A stretch of 64,000 nt of DNA from contig JARDYH010000013.1 in NCBI GenBank assembly GCA_029215795.1, forward strand, positions 248,001-312,000, given 5' to 3'. Below the pieces are notes generated by a model. The model saw nothing but the letters and a program-made list of their open reading frames with translations. It did no database searches and had not been told where the DNA came from. This DNA comes from Anniella stebbinsi. Its lineage: Eukaryota; Chordata; Lepidosauria; Squamata; Anniellidae. The position numbers were made by a program, and so were the translations under genes. This document shows, piece after piece, positions 36,801 through 49,047 of the stretch (positions are counted from its first letter, which is position 1; every line of letters starts with the position of its first letter).

Positions 36801-37118
36801 CTTCCCCTTCCCTCTATACTTCCCCTTCTTCCCCTAGACTTCCCCTAGACTTCCCCTTCCCTCTATACGTCCCCTTCTTCCCCTAGACTTCCCCTTTCCT
36901 CTATACTTCCCCTTCTTCCCCTAGACTTCTCCTTCTTCCCCTAGACTACCTCTTCTTCCCCTAGACTTCCCCTTCCCTCTATACTTCCCCTTTTCCCCTA
37001 GACTTCCCCTTCTTCCCTTAGACTTCCCCTTCTTCCCCTAGACTTCCCATTCTTCCCCTAGACTTCCCCTTCTTCCCCTAGACTTCCCCTAGACTTCCCA
37101 TTGCCTCTATACTTCCCC
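33856..37118. repeat. 3,263-bp tandem unit, copy 2
   Basis: Matches copy 1 at constant offset through the CATTGCC marker at 37,099. In copy 1, GACTTTCTC at the right end is followed by B-B and CCCCAATAC; here the array continues into B-C words, because the 1,278-bp internal duplication is completed. I noticed no private substitution in the marker monomers of this copy, so the duplication looks young. Confidence 0.92.
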
Positions 37119-38035
37119 TTCTTCCCCTAGACTTTCTCTTCCCTCTATACTTCCCCTTCTTCCCCTAGACTTCCCCTTCCCTCTATACTTCCCCTTCTTC
37201 CCCTAGACTTCCCCTAGACTTCCCTTCCCTCTATACTTCCCCTTCTTCCCCTAGACTTCCCCTAGACTTCCCCTTCCCTCTCTACTTCCCCTTCTTCCCC
37301 TAGACATCCCCTTCTTCCCCTAGACTTCCCCTTCTTCCCCTAGACTTCCCCTAGACTTCCCCTTCCCTCTATACTTCCCCTTCTTCCCCTACACTTCCCC
37401 TTCCCTCTATACTTCCCCTGCTTCCCCTAGACTTCCCCTAGACTTCTCCTTCTTCCCCTAGACTTCCCCTAGACTTCCCTTCCCACTATACTTCCCCTTC
37501 TTCCCCTAGACTTCCCCTAGACTTCCCCTTCCCTCTCTACTTCCCCTTCTTCCCCTAGACTTCCCCATCTTCCCCTAGACTTCCCCTTCTTCCCCTAGAC
37601 TTCCCCTTCCCTCTATACTTCCCCTTCTTCCATTAGACTTCCCCTTCCCTCTATACTTCCCCTGCTTCCCCTAGACTTCCCCTAGACTTCCCCTTCTTCC
37701 CCTAGACTTCCCCAAGACTTCCCCTTCCCTCTATACTTCCCCTTCTTCCCCTATACTTCCCCTTCCCTCTATACTTCCCCTTCTTCCCCTAAACTTCCCC
37801 TTCTTCCCCTAGACTTTCTCTTCTTCCCCTAGACTTCCCCTTCCCTCTATACTTCCCCTTCTTCCCCTAGACTTCCCCTTCTTCCCTTAGACTTCCCCTT
37901 CTTCCCCTATACTTCCCCTTCCCTCTATACTTCCCCTTCTTCCCCTAGACTTCCCCTAGACTTCCCCTTCTTCCCCTAGACTTCCCCTAGACTTCCCCTT
38001 CCCTCTATACTTCCCCTTCTTTCCCTAGACTTCCC
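35552..38035. repeat. 1,278-bp duplication inside and beyond 3,263-bp copy 2
   Basis: TATACGTCC at 35,589 and 36,867 and CATTGCC at 35,821 and 37,099 are 1,278 apart. AGACATCCC and CTACAC follow at the same offset. Past CTACAC the offset drops to 1,240 (CCCCAAGAC at 36,474 and 37,714; TTCCCCATC at 36,321 and 37,561), because the second copy lacks one B-C word of 38 bp that contains CTTGCCCTTC. Copies are 35,552-36,829 and 36,830 to about 38,035. The match ends where CTTTCCCTAG is followed by A-C in the first and by C in the second. Confidence 0.85.
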
Positions 38036-39380
38036 CTTCCCTCTATACTTCCCCTTCTTCCCCTAGACTTCCCCTTCTTCCCCTAGACTTCCTCTTCTTC
38101 CCCTAGACTTCCCCTTCCCTCTATACTTCCCCTTCTTCCCCTAGACTTCCCCTTCTTCCCTTAGACTTCCCCTTCTTCCCCTATACTTCCCCTTCCCTCT
38201 ATACTTCCCCTTCTTCCCCTAGATTCCCCTAGACTTCCCCTTCCCTCTATACTTCCCCTTCTTCCCCTAGATTTCCCCTTCTTCCCTTAGACTTCCCCTT
38301 CTTCCCCTATACTTCCCCTTCCCTCTATACTTCCCCTTCTTCCCCTAGACTTCCCCTAGACTATCCCTTCCCGCTATACTTCCCCTTCTTCCCCTAGACT
38401 TCTCCTAGACTTCCCCTTCTTCCCCTAGACTTCCCCTTCTTACCCTAGACTTCCCGTAGACTTCCCCTTCCCTCTATACTTTCCCTTCTTCCCCTAGACT
38501 TCCCCTAGACTTCCCCTTCTTCCCCTAGACTTCCCCTAGACTTCCCCTTCCCTCTATACTTCCCCTTATTCCATTAGACTTCCCCTTCCCTCTATACTTC
38601 CGCTGCTTCCCCTAGACTTCCCCTAGACTTCCCCTTCTTCCCCTAGACTTCCTCTAGACTTCCCCTTCCTTCTATACTTCCCCTTCTTCCCCTAGACTTC
38701 CCCTTCCCTCTATACTTCCCCTTCTTCCCCTAGACTTCCCCTTCTTCCCCTAGACTTCCTCTTCTTCCCCTGGACTTCCCCTTCCCTCTATACTTCCCCT
38801 TCTTCCCCTAGATTTCCCCTTCTTCCCCTAGACTTCCCCTTCTTCCCCTAGACTTCCCCTTCTTCCCCTAGACTTCCCCTAGACTTCCCCTTGCCTCTAT
38901 ACTTCACCTTCTTCCCCTAGACTTTCTCTTCCCTCTATACGTCCCCTTCTTCCCCTAGACTTCCCCTTATTCCCCTAGACTTCCCCATCTTCCCCTCGAC
39001 TTCCCCTTCCCTCTATACTTCCCCTTCTTCCCCTAGACTTCCCCTAGACTCCCCTTCCCTCTATACTTCCCCTTCTTCCCCTAGACTTCCCCTTCCCTCT
39101 ATACTTCCCCTTCTTCCCCTAAACTTCCCCTTCTTCCCCTAGACTTCCTCTTCTTCCCGTAGACTTCCCCTTCCCTCTATACTTCCCCTTCTTCCCCTAG
39201 ACTTCCCCTTCTTCCCTTAGACTTCCCCTTCTTCCCCTATACTTCCCCTTCCCTCTATACTTCCCCTTCTTCTCCTAGACTTCCCCTAGACGTCCCCTTC
39301 TTCCCCTAGACTTCCCCTAGACTTCCCCTTCTTCCCCTAGACTTCCCCTAGACTTCCCCTTCCCTCTATACTTCCCCTTA
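38036..39380. repeat. Transitional array segment, related to 29.8-31.3 kb
   Basis: The order CTATAC, TTCCCGCTATA (CG at 38,372), CTTCTCCTAG, TTCCCGTAG, CTTTCCC, TTATTCCATTAG, CCTTCTATA, CCCCTGGAC, CTTGCCTCTATACTTCACC and GACTTTCTC resembles 30.1-30.6 and 30.7-31.3 kb. It has many private changes: CTATCCC (38,361), TTACCCTAG, CCGCTGC (38,601), TACGTCC, CCTCGAC and CCCGTAG in a B monomer. It is among the more diverged stretches and leads up to the left edge of the 11,314-bp duplication. Confidence 0.65.
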
Positions 39381-40731
39381 TTCCATTAGACTTCCCCTTC
39401 CCTCTATACTTCCCCTGCTTCCCCTAGACTTCCCCTAGACTTCCCCTTCTTCCCCTAGACTTCCCCTAGACTTCCCCTTCCTTCTATACTTCCCCTTCTT
39501 CCCCTAGACTTCCCCTTCCCTCTATACTTCCCCTTCTTCCCCTAGACTTCCCCTTCTTCCCCTACACTTCCTCTTCTTCCCCTGGACTTCCCCTTCCCTC
39601 TATACTTCCCCTTCTTCCCCTAGACTTCCCCTTCTTCCCCTAGACTTCCCCTTCTTCCCCTAGACTTCCCCTTCTTCCCCTAGACTTCCCCTAGACTTCC
39701 CCTTGCCTCTATACTTCACCTTCTTCCCCTAGACTTTCTCTTCCCTCTATACTTCCCCTTCTTCCCCTAGACTACCCCTTCTTCCCCTAGATTTCCCCTT
39801 CTTCCCTTAGACTTCCCCTTCTTCCCCTATACTTCCCCTTCCCTCTATACTTCCCCTTCTTCCCCTAGACTTCCCCTAGACTTCCCCTTCCCGCTATACT
39901 TCCCCTTCTTCCCCTAGACTTCTCCTAGACTTCCCCTTCTTCCCCTAGACTTCCCCTTCTTCTCCTAGACTTTCCGTAGACTTCCCCTTCCCTCTATACT
40001 TTCCCTTCTTCCCCTAGACTTCCCCTAGACTTCCCCTTCTTCCCCTAGACTTCCCCTTCTTCCCCTAGACTTCCCCTTCCCTCTATACTTCCCCTGCTTC
40101 CTCTAGATTTCCTCTATACTTCCCCTTCTTCCCCTAGACTAACCCTTCTTCCCCTAGACTTCCTCTTCTTCCCCTGGACTTCCCCTTCCCTCTATACTTC
40201 CCCTTCTTCCCCTAGACTTCCCCTTCTTCCCCTAGACTTCCCCTTCTTCCCCTAGACTTCCCCTTGTTCCCCTAGACTTCCCCTAGACTTCCCCTTGCCT
40301 CTATACTTCACCTTCTTCCCCTAGACTTTCTCTTCCCTCTATACTTCCCCTTCTTCCCCTAGACTTCCCCTTCTTCCCCTAGACTTCCCCATCTTCCCCT
40401 AGACTTCCCCTTCCCTCTAGACTTCCCCTTCTTCCCCTAGACTTCCCCTAGACTTCCCTTCCCTCTATACTTCCCCTTCTTCCCCTTGACTTCCCCTAGA
40501 CTTCCCCTTCCCATTCTACTTCCCCTTCTTCCCCTAGACTTCCCCTTCTTCCCCTAGACTTCCCCTTCTTCCCCTAGACTTCCCCTTCTTCCCCTAGACT
40601 TCCCCTTCCCTCTATACTTCCCCTTCTTCCCCTAGACTTCCCCTAGACTTCCCATTCCCTCTATACTTCCCCTTCTTCCCCTAGACTTCCCCTAGACTTC
40701 CCCTTCCCTCTATACTTCCCCTTCTTCCCCT
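39381..40731. repeat. Lead segment of L2 copy 1, ahead of the 2.2-kb units
   Basis: Contains CCTTCTATA, CTACACTTCC, CCCCTGGAC, CTTGCCTCTATACTTCACC (about 39,703 and 40,291), TTCCCGCTATA (39,892), GACTTTCCG, CCTCTAGATTTCCTC, GACTAACCC (about 40,139), CTTCCCATTCTAC (about 40,509) and a TCTAGA hybrid monomer (about 40,425). It belongs to the same family as 30.1-31.6 and 34.0-34.8 kb. The repeat in L2 copy 2 is 50,695-52,045. It separates one run of 2.2-kb units from the next. Confidence 0.75.
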
Positions 40732-42397
40732 AGTCTACCCCTTGACTTCCCCTTCCCTCTATACTTCCCCTTCTTCCCCTAGACTTCCACATCTCCCCTA
40801 GACTTCCCCTTCTTCCCCAAGACTTCCCCTACACTTCCCCTTCCCTCTATACTTCCCCTTCTTCCCTAGACTTCCCCTAGATTTCCCCTTCTTCCCCTAG
40901 ACTTCCCCTTCCCTCTATACTTCCCCTTCTTCCCCTAGAGTTCCCCTTCTTCTCCTAGATTTCCCCTTCTTCCCCTAGACTTCCCCTTTCCTCTATACTT
41001 CCCCTTCTTCCCCTAGACTTCCCCTAGACTTCCCCTTCTTCCCCTAGACTTCCCCTTTTTCCCCTAGACTTCCCCTTCCCTCTATACTTCCTCTTCTTCC
41101 CCTAGATTTCCCCTTCTTCCCCTAGACTTCCCCTTCTTCCCCTAGACTTCCCGTAGACTTCCCCTTCCCTCTATACCTTCCCTTCTTCCCCTTCTTCCCC
41201 TAGACTTCCCCTTCTACCCCTAGACTTCCCCTGGACTTCCCCTTCCCTCTATACTTCCCCTTCTTCCCCTAGACTTTCTCTTCCCTCTATACTTCCCCTT
41301 CTTCCCCTAGACTTCCCCTTCTTCCCCTAGACTTCCCCTTCCCTCTATACTTCCCCTTCTTCCCCTAGACTTCCCCTTCTTCCCTGAGACTTCCCCTTCT
41401 TCCCCTATACTTCCCCTTCCCTCTATACTTCCCCTTCTTCCCCTAGACTTCCCCTAGACTTCCCCTTCCCGCTATACTTTTCCTTCTTCCCCTAGACTTC
41501 CCCTTCTTCCCCTAGACTTCCCCTTCCATCTATACTTCCCCTTCTTCCCCTAGACTTCTCCTAGACTTCCCCTTCTTCCCCTAGACTTCCCCTTCTTCCC
41601 CTAGACTTCCCGTAGACTTCCCCTTCCCTCTATACTTTCCCTTCTTCCCCTAGACTTCCCCTTCTTCCCTTAGACTTCCCCTTCTTCCCCTATACTTCCC
41701 CTTCCCTCTATACTTCCCCTTCTTCCCCTAGACTTCCCCTAGACGTCCCCTTCTTCCCCTAGACTTCCCCTAGACTTCCCCTTCCCTCTATACTTCCCCT
41801 TCTTTCCCTAGACTTCCCCTTCCCTCTATACTTCCCCTTCTTCCCCTAGACTTCCCCTTCTTCCCCTAGACTTCCTCTTCTTCCCCTTGACTTCCCCTTC
41901 CCTCTATACTTCCCCTTCTTCCCCTAGACTTCCCCTTCTTCCCTTAGACTTCCCCTTCTTCCCCTATACTTCCCCTTCCCTCTGTACTTCCCCTTCTTCC
42001 CCTAGACTTCCCCTAGACTTCCCCTTCCCTCTATACTTCCCCTTCTTCCCCTAGACTTCCCCTAGACTTCCCCTTCCCTCTATACTGCCCCTTCTTCCCC
42101 TAGACTTCCCCTAGACTTCCCCTTTCCTCTGTACTTCCCCTTCTTCCCCTAGACTTCCACTAGACTTCCCCTTCCCTCTATACTTTCCCTTCTTCCCCTA
42201 GACTTCCCCTAGACTTCCCCTTCTTCCCCTAGACTTCCCCTAGACTTCCCCTTCCCTCTATACTTCCCCTTCTTCCATTAGACTTCCCCTTCCCTCTATA
42301 CTTCCCCTTCTTCCTCTAGATTTCCCCTAGACTTCCCCTTCTTCTCCTAGACTTCCCCTAGACTTCCCCTTCCCTCTATACTTCCCCTTCTTCCCCT
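40732..42397. repeat. Higher-order unit 1 of L2 copy 1 (1,666 bp, short form)
   Basis: Starts at AGTCTACCCC and has CCCTGAGAC 653 bp downstream (41,385), as in every unit of this family that carries that marker. It is 558 bp shorter than the 2,224-bp form: after CTTTCCC (about 41,640) it jumps to the CCCTTAG, CTATAC, GACGTCC part, skipping CCAAGACTCCCCC, CCCCTTAAC and CTCTCTAC. It carries CACATCTCC (about 40,789), a private change shared only with its partner at 52,102. It is p-type (TTCCCTCTATA after CTACAC). Confidence 0.85.
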
Positions 42398-44621
42398 AGT
42401 CTACCCCTTGACTTCCCCTTCCCTCTATACTTCCCCTTCTTCCCCTAGACTTCCACGTCTCCCCTAGACTTCCCCTTCTTCCCCAAGACTTCCCCTACAC
42501 TTCCCCTTCCCTCTATACTTCCCCTTCTTCCCTAGACTTCCCCTAGATTTCCCCTTCTTCCCCTAGACTTCCCCTTCCCTCTATACTTCCCCTTCTTCCC
42601 CTAGAGTTCCCCTTCTTCTCCTAGATTTCCCCTTCTTCCCCTAGACTTCCCCTTTCCTCTATACTTCCCCTTCTTCCCCTAGACTTCCCCTAGACTTCCC
42701 CTTCTTCCCCTAGACTTCCCCTTTTTCCCCTAGACTTCCCCTTCCCTCTATACTTCCTCTTCTTCCCCTAGATTTCCCCTTCTTCCCCTAGACTTCCCCT
42801 TCTTCCCCTAGACTTCCCGTAGACTTCCCCTTCCCTCTATACCTTCCCTTCTTCCCCTTCTTCCCCTAGACTTCCCCTTCTACCCCTAGACTTCCCCTTG
42901 ACTTCCCCTTCCCTCTATACTTCCCCTTCTTCCCCTAGACTTTCTCTTCCCTCTATACTTCCCCTTCTTCCCCTAGACTTCCCCTTCTTCCCCTAGACTT
43001 CCCCTTCCCTCTATACCTCCCCTTCTTCCCCTAGACTTCCCCTTCTTCCCTGAGACTTCCCCTTCTTCCACTATACTTCCCCTTCCCTCTATACTTCCCC
43101 TTCTTCCCCTAGACTTCCCCTAGACTTCCCCTTCCCGCTATACTTTTCCTTCTTCCCCTAGACTTCCCCTTCTTCCCCTAGACTTCCCCTTCCATCTATA
43201 CTTCCCCTTCTTCCCCTAGACTTCTCCTAGACTTCCCCTTCTTCCCCTAGACTTCCCCTTCTTCCCCTAGACTTCCCGTAGACTTCCCCTTCCCTCTATA
43301 CTTTCCCTTCTTCCCCTAGACTTCCCCAAGACTCCCCCTTCTTCCCCTAGACTTCCCCTAGACTTCCCCTTCCCTCTATACTTCCCCTTCTTCCATTAGA
43401 CTTCCCCTTCCCTCTATACTTCCCCTGCTTCCCCTAGACTTCCCCTAGACTTCTCCTTCTTCCCCTTAACTTCCCCTAGACTTCCCTTCCCTCTATACTT
43501 CCCCTTCTTCCCCTAGACTTCCCCTAGACTTCCCCTTCCCTCTCTACTTCCCCTTCTTCCCCTAGACTTCCCCTTCTTCCCCTAGACTTCCCCTTCTTCC
43601 CCTAGACTTCCCCTTCCCTCTATACTTCCCCTTCTTCCATTAGACTTCCCCTTCCCTCTATACTTCCCCTGCTTCCCCTAGACTTCCCCTAGACTTCCCC
43701 TTCTTCCCCTAGACTTCCCCTAGACTTCCCCTTCCCTCTATACTTCCCCTTCTTCCCCTAGACTTCCCCTTCCCTCTATACTTCCCCTTCTTCCCCTAAA
43801 CTTCCCCTTCTTCCCCTAGACTTCCTCTTCTTCCCCTAGACTTCCCTTTCCCTCTATACTTCCCCTTCTTCCCCTAGACTTCCCCTTCTTCCCTTAGACT
43901 TCCCCTTCTTCCCCTATACTTCCCCTTCCCTCTATACTTCCCCTTCTTCCCCTAGACTTCCCCTAGACGTCCCCTTCTTCCCCTAGACTTCCCCTAGACT
44001 TCCCCTTCCCTCTATACTTCCCCTTCTTTCCCTAGACTTCCCCTTCCCTCTATACTTCCCCTTCTTCCCCTAGACTTCCCCTTCTTCCCCTAGACTTCCT
44101 CTTCTTCCCCTAGACTTCCCCTTCCCTCTATACTTCCCCTTCTTCCCCTAGACTTCCCCTTCTTCCCTTAGACTTCCCCTTCTTCCCCTATACTTCCCCT
44201 TCCCTCTGTACTTCCCCTTCTTCCCCTAGACTTCCCCTAGACTTCCCCTTCCCTCTATACTTCCCCTTCTTCCCCTAGACTTCCCCTAGACTTCCCCTTC
44301 CCTCTATACTGCCCCTTCTTCCCCTAGACTTCCCCTAGACTTCCCCTTTCCTCTGTACTTCCCCTTCTTCCCCTAGACTTCCACTAGACTTCCCCTTCCC
44401 TCTATACTTTCCCTTCTTCCCCTAGACTTCCCCTAGACTTCCCCTTCTTCCCCTAGACTTCCCCTAGACTTCCCCTTCCCTCTATACTTCCCCTTCTTCC
44501 ATTAGACTTCCCCTTCCCTCTATACTTCCCCTTCTTCCTCTAGATTTCCCCTAGACTTCCCCTTCTTCTCCTAGACTTCCCCTAGACTTCCCCTTCCCTC
44601 TATACTTCCCCTTCTTCCCCT
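42398..44621. repeat. Higher-order unit 2 of L2 copy 1 (2,224 bp, p-type)
   Basis: Full-length form. Landmarks in order are AGTCTACCCC, CACGTCTCC, CTACAC, AGAGTTCC, TTTTT, CCCGTAG, CTATACC, CTACCCC, GACTTTCTC, CCCTGAGAC (43,051), TTCCCGCTATACTTTTCC, TTCCATCTATA, CTTCTCCTAG, CCAAGACTCCCCC, CCCCTTAAC, CTCTCTAC, CTAAAC, GACGTCC, CTTTCCCTAG, CTCTGTAC, CTATACTGCC, CCACTAGAC, CCTCTAGATTT. p-type means TTCCCTCTATA after CTACAC. Private changes are CCCCTTGAC in place of CCCCTGGAC and TTCCACTATAC. Confidence 0.88.
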
Positions 44622-46823
44622 AGTCTACCCCTTGACTTCCCCTTCCCTCTATACTTCCCCTTCTTCCCCTAGACTTCCACTTCTCCCCTAGACTTCCCCT
44701 TCTTCCCCAAGACTTCCCCTACACTTCCCCTTCGCTCTATACTTCCCCTTCTTCCCTAAACTTCCCCTAGATTTCCCCTTCTTCCCCTAGACTTCCCCTT
44801 CCCTCTATACTTCCCCTTCTTCCCCTAGAGTTCCCCTTCTTCTCCTAGATTTCCCCTTCTTCCCCTAGACTTCCCCTTTCCTCTATACTTCCCCTTCTTC
44901 CCCTAGACTTCCCCTAGACTTCCCCTTCTTCCCCTAGACTTCCCCTTTTTCCCCTAGACTTCCCCTTCCCTCTATACTTCCTCTTCTTCCCCTAGATTTC
45001 CCCTTCTTCCCCTAGACTTCCCCTTCTTCCCCTAGACTTCCCGTAGACTTCCCCTTCCCTCTATACCTTCCCTTCTTCCCCTTCTTCCCCTAGACTTCCC
45101 CTTCTACCCCTAGACTTCCCCTGGACTTCCCCTTCCCTCTATACTTCCCCTTCTTCCCCTAGACTTTCTCTTCCCTCTATACTTCCCCTTCTTCCCCTAG
45201 ACTTCCCCTTCTTCCCCTAGACTTCCCCTTCCCTCTATACTTCCCCTTCTTCCCCTAGACTTCCCCTTCTTCCCTGAGACTTCCCCTTCTTCCCCTATAC
45301 TTCCCCTTCCCTCTATACTTCCCCTTCTTCCCCTAGACTTCCCCTAGACTTCCCCTTCCCGCTATACTTTTCCTTCTTCCCCTAGACTTCCCCTTCTTCC
45401 CCTAGACTTCCCCTTCCATCTATACTTCCCCTTCTTCCCCTAGACTTCCCCTTCTTCCCTGAGACTTCCCCTTCTTCCCCTATACTTCCCCTTCCCTCTA
45501 TACTTCCCCTTCTTCCCCTAGACTTCCCCTAGACTTCCCCTTCCCTCTATACTTTCCCTTCTTCCCCTAGACTTCCCCAAGACTCCCCCTTCTTCCCCTA
45601 GACTTCCCCTAGACTTCCCCTTCCCTCTATACTTCCCCTTCTTCCATTAGACTTCCCCTTCCCTCTATACTTCCCCTGCTTCCCCTAGACTTCCCCTAGA
45701 CTTCTCCTTCTTCCCCTTAACTTCCCCTAGACTTCCCTTCCCTCTCTACTTCCCCTTCTTCCCCTAGACTTCCCCTTCTTCCCCTAGACTTCCCCTTCTT
45801 CCCCTAGACTTCCCCTTCCCTCTATACTTCCCCTTCTTCCATAAGACTTCCCCTTCCCTCTATACTTCCCCTGCTTCCCCTAGACTTCCCCTAGACTTCC
45901 CCTTCTTCCCCTAGACTTCCCCTAGACTTCCCCTTCCCTCTATACTTCCCCTTCTTCCCCTAGACTTCCCCTTCCCTCTATACTTCCCCTTCTTCCCCTA
46001 AACTTCCCCTTCTTCCCCTAGACTTCCTCTTCTTCCCCTAGACTTCCCCTTCCCTCTATACTTCCCCTTCTTCCCCTAGACTTCCCCTTCTTCCCTTAGA
46101 CTTCCCCTTCTTCCCCTATACTTCCCCTTCCCTCTATACTTCCCCTTCTTCCCCTAGACTTCCCCTAGACGTCCCCTTCTTCCCCTAGACTTCCCCTAGA
46201 CTTCCCCTTCCCTCTATACTTCCCCTTCTTTCCCTAGACTTCCCCTTCCCTCTATACTTCCCCTTCTTCCCCTAGACTTCCCCTTCTTCCCCTAGACTTC
46301 CTCTTCTTCCCCTAGACTTCCCCTTCCCTCTATACTTCCCCTTCTTCCCCTAGACTTCCCCTTCTTCCCTTAGACTTCCCCTTCTTCCCCTATACTTCCC
46401 CTTCCCTCTGTACTTCCCCTTCTTCCCCTAGACTTCCCCTAGACTTCCCCTTCCCTCTATACTTCCCCTTCTTCCCCTAGACTTCCCCTAGACTTCCCCT
46501 TCCCTCTATACTGCCCCTTCTTCCCCTAGACTTCCCCTAGACTTCCCCTTTCCTCTGTACTTCCCCTTCTTCCCCTAGACTTCCACTAGACTTCCCCTTC
46601 CCTCTATACTTTCCCTTCTTCCCCTAGACTTCCCCTAGACTTCCCCTTCTTCCCCTAGACTTCCCCTAGACTTCCCCTTCCCTCTATACTTCCCCTTCTT
46701 CCATTAGACTTCCCCTTCCCTCTATACTTCCCCTTCTTCCTCTAGATTTCCCCTAGACTTCCCCTTCTTCTCCTAGACTTCCCCTAGACTTCCCCTTCCC
46801 TCTATACTTCCCCTTCTTCCCCT
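44622..46823. repeat. Higher-order unit 3 of L2 copy 1 (2,202 bp, q-type)
   Basis: q-type (TTCGCTCTATA near 44,735). It has CCACTTCTCC where others have CCACGTCTCC, and CCCTAAAC. Near 45,430 the CTTCTCCTAG to CCCGTAG stretch is replaced by a second CCCTGAGAC string (45,460), 185 bp after the first (45,275). A 49-bp B-A-C word is missing near 45,740, which its partner in L2 copy 2 keeps. CCATAAGAC (about 45,840) is private to this unit and its partner. Confidence 0.85.
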
Positions 46824-49047
46824 AGTCTACCCCTTGACTTCCCCTTCCCTCTATACTTCCCCTTCTTCCCCTAGACTTCCACGTCTCCCCTAGACTTCCC
46901 CTTCTTCCCCAAGACTTCCCCTACACTTCCCCTTCCCTCTATACTTCCCCTTCTTCCCTAGACTTCCCCTAGATTTCCCCTTCTTCCCCTAGACTTCCCC
47001 TTCCCTCTATACTTCCCCTTCTTCCCCTAGAGTTCCCCTTCTTCTCCTAGATTTCCCCTTCTTCCCCTAGACTTCCCCTTTCCTCTATACTTCCCCTTCT
47101 TCCCCTAGACTTCCCCTAGACTTCCCCTTCTTCCCCTAGACTTCCCCTTTTTCCCCTAGACTTCCCCTTCCCTCTATACTTCCTCTTCTTCCCCTAGATT
47201 TCCCCTTCTTCCCCTAGACTTCCCCTTCTTCCCCTAGTCTTCCCGTAGACTTCCCCTTCCCTCTATACCTTCCCTTCTTCCCCTTCTTCCCCTAGACTTC
47301 CCCTTCTACCCCTAGACTTCCCCTGGACTTCCCCTTCCCTCTATACTTCCCCTTCTTCCCCTAGACTTTCTCTTCCCTCTATACTTCCCCTTCTTCCCCT
47401 AGACTTCCCCTTCTTCCCCTAGACTTCCCCTTCCCTCTATACTTCCCCTTCTTCCCCTAGACTTCCCCTTCTTCCCTGAGACTTCCCCTTCTTCCCCTAT
47501 ACTTCCCCTTCCCTCTATACTTCCCCTTCTTCCCCTAGACTTCCCCTAGACTTCCCCTTCCCGCTATACTTTTCCTTCTTCCCCTAGACTTCCCCTTCTT
47601 CCCCTAGACTTCCCCTTCCATCTATACTTCCCCTTCTTCCCCTAGACTTCTCCTAGACTTCCCCTTCTTCCCCTAGACTTCCCCTTCTTCCCCTAGACTT
47701 CCCGTAGACTTCCCCTTCCCTCTATACTTTCCCTTCTTCCCCTAGACTTCCCCAAGACTCCCCCTTCTTCCCCTAGACTTCCCCTAGACTTCCCCTTCCC
47801 TCTATACTTCCCCTTCTTCCATTAGACTTCCCCTTCCCTCTATACTTCCCCTGCTTCCCCTAGACTTCCCCTAGACTTCTCCTTCTTCCCCTTAACTTCC
47901 CCTAGACTTCCCTTCCCTCTATACTTCCCCTTCTTCCCCTAGACTTCCCCTAGACTTCCCCTTCCCTCTCTACTTCCCCTTCTTCCCCTAGACTTCCCCT
48001 TCTTCCCCTAGACTTCCCCTTCTTCCCCTAGACTTCCCCTTCCCTCTATACTTCCCCTTCTTCCATTAGACTTCCCCTTTCCTCTATACTTCCCCTGCTT
48101 CCCCTAGACTTCCCCTAGACTTCCCCTTCTTCCCCTAGACTTCCCCTAGACTTCCCCTTCCCTCTATACTTCCCCTTCTTCCCCTAGACTTCCCCTTCCC
48201 TCTATACTTCCCCTTCTTCCCCTAAACTTCCCCTTCTTCCCCTAGACTTCCTCTTCTTCCCCTAGACTTCCCCTTCCCTCTATACTTCCCCTTCTTCCCC
48301 TAGACTTCCCCTTCTTCCCTTAGACTTCCCCTTCTTCCCCTATACTTCCCCTTCCCTCTATACTTCCCCTTCTTCCCCTAGACTTCCCCTAGACGTCCCC
48401 TTCTTCCCCTAGACTTCCCCTAGACTTCCCCTTCCCTCTATACTTCCCCTTCTTTCCCTAGACTTCCCCTTCCCTCTATACTTCCCCTTCTTCCCCTAGA
48501 CTTCCCCTTCTTCCCCTAGACTTCCTCTTCTTCCCCTAGACTTCCCCTTCCCTCTATACTTCCCCTTCTTCCCCTAGACTTCCCCTTCTTCCCTTAGACT
48601 TCCCCTTCTTCCCCTATACTTCCCCTTCCCTCTGTACTTCCCCTTCTTCCCCTAGACTTCCCCTAGACTTCCCCTTCCCTCTATACTTCCCCTTCTTCCC
48701 CTAGACTTCCCCTAGACTTCCCCCTCCCTCTATACTGCCCCTTCTTCCCCTAGACTTCCCCTAGACTTCCCCTTTCCTCTGTACTTCCCCTTCTTCCCCT
48801 AGACTTCCACTAGACTTCCCCTTCCCTCTATACTTTCCCTTCTTCCCCTAGACTTCCCCTAGACTTCCCCTTCTTCCCCTAGACTTCCCCTAGACTTCCC
48901 CTTCCCTCTATACTTCCCCTTCTTCCATTAGACTTCCCCTTCCCTCTATACTTCCCCTTCTTCCTCTAGATTTCCCCTAGACTTCCCCTTCTTCTCCTAG
49001 ACTTCCCCTAGACTTCCCCTTCCCTCTATACTTCCCCTTCTTCCCCT
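46824..49047. repeat. Higher-order unit 4 of L2 copy 1 (2,224 bp, p-type)
   Basis: Same length and landmark spacing as unit 2 (CCCTGAGAC at 47,477, 653 bp in). Private changes are CTAGTCTTCCCG (about 47,237) and CCCTTTCCTCTATA after TTCCATTAGAC (about 48,078). A further change, CCCCCTCCCTC at 48,724, is not shared with its L2 copy 2 partner, so it arose after the duplication or by an assembly error. Confidence 0.87.
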
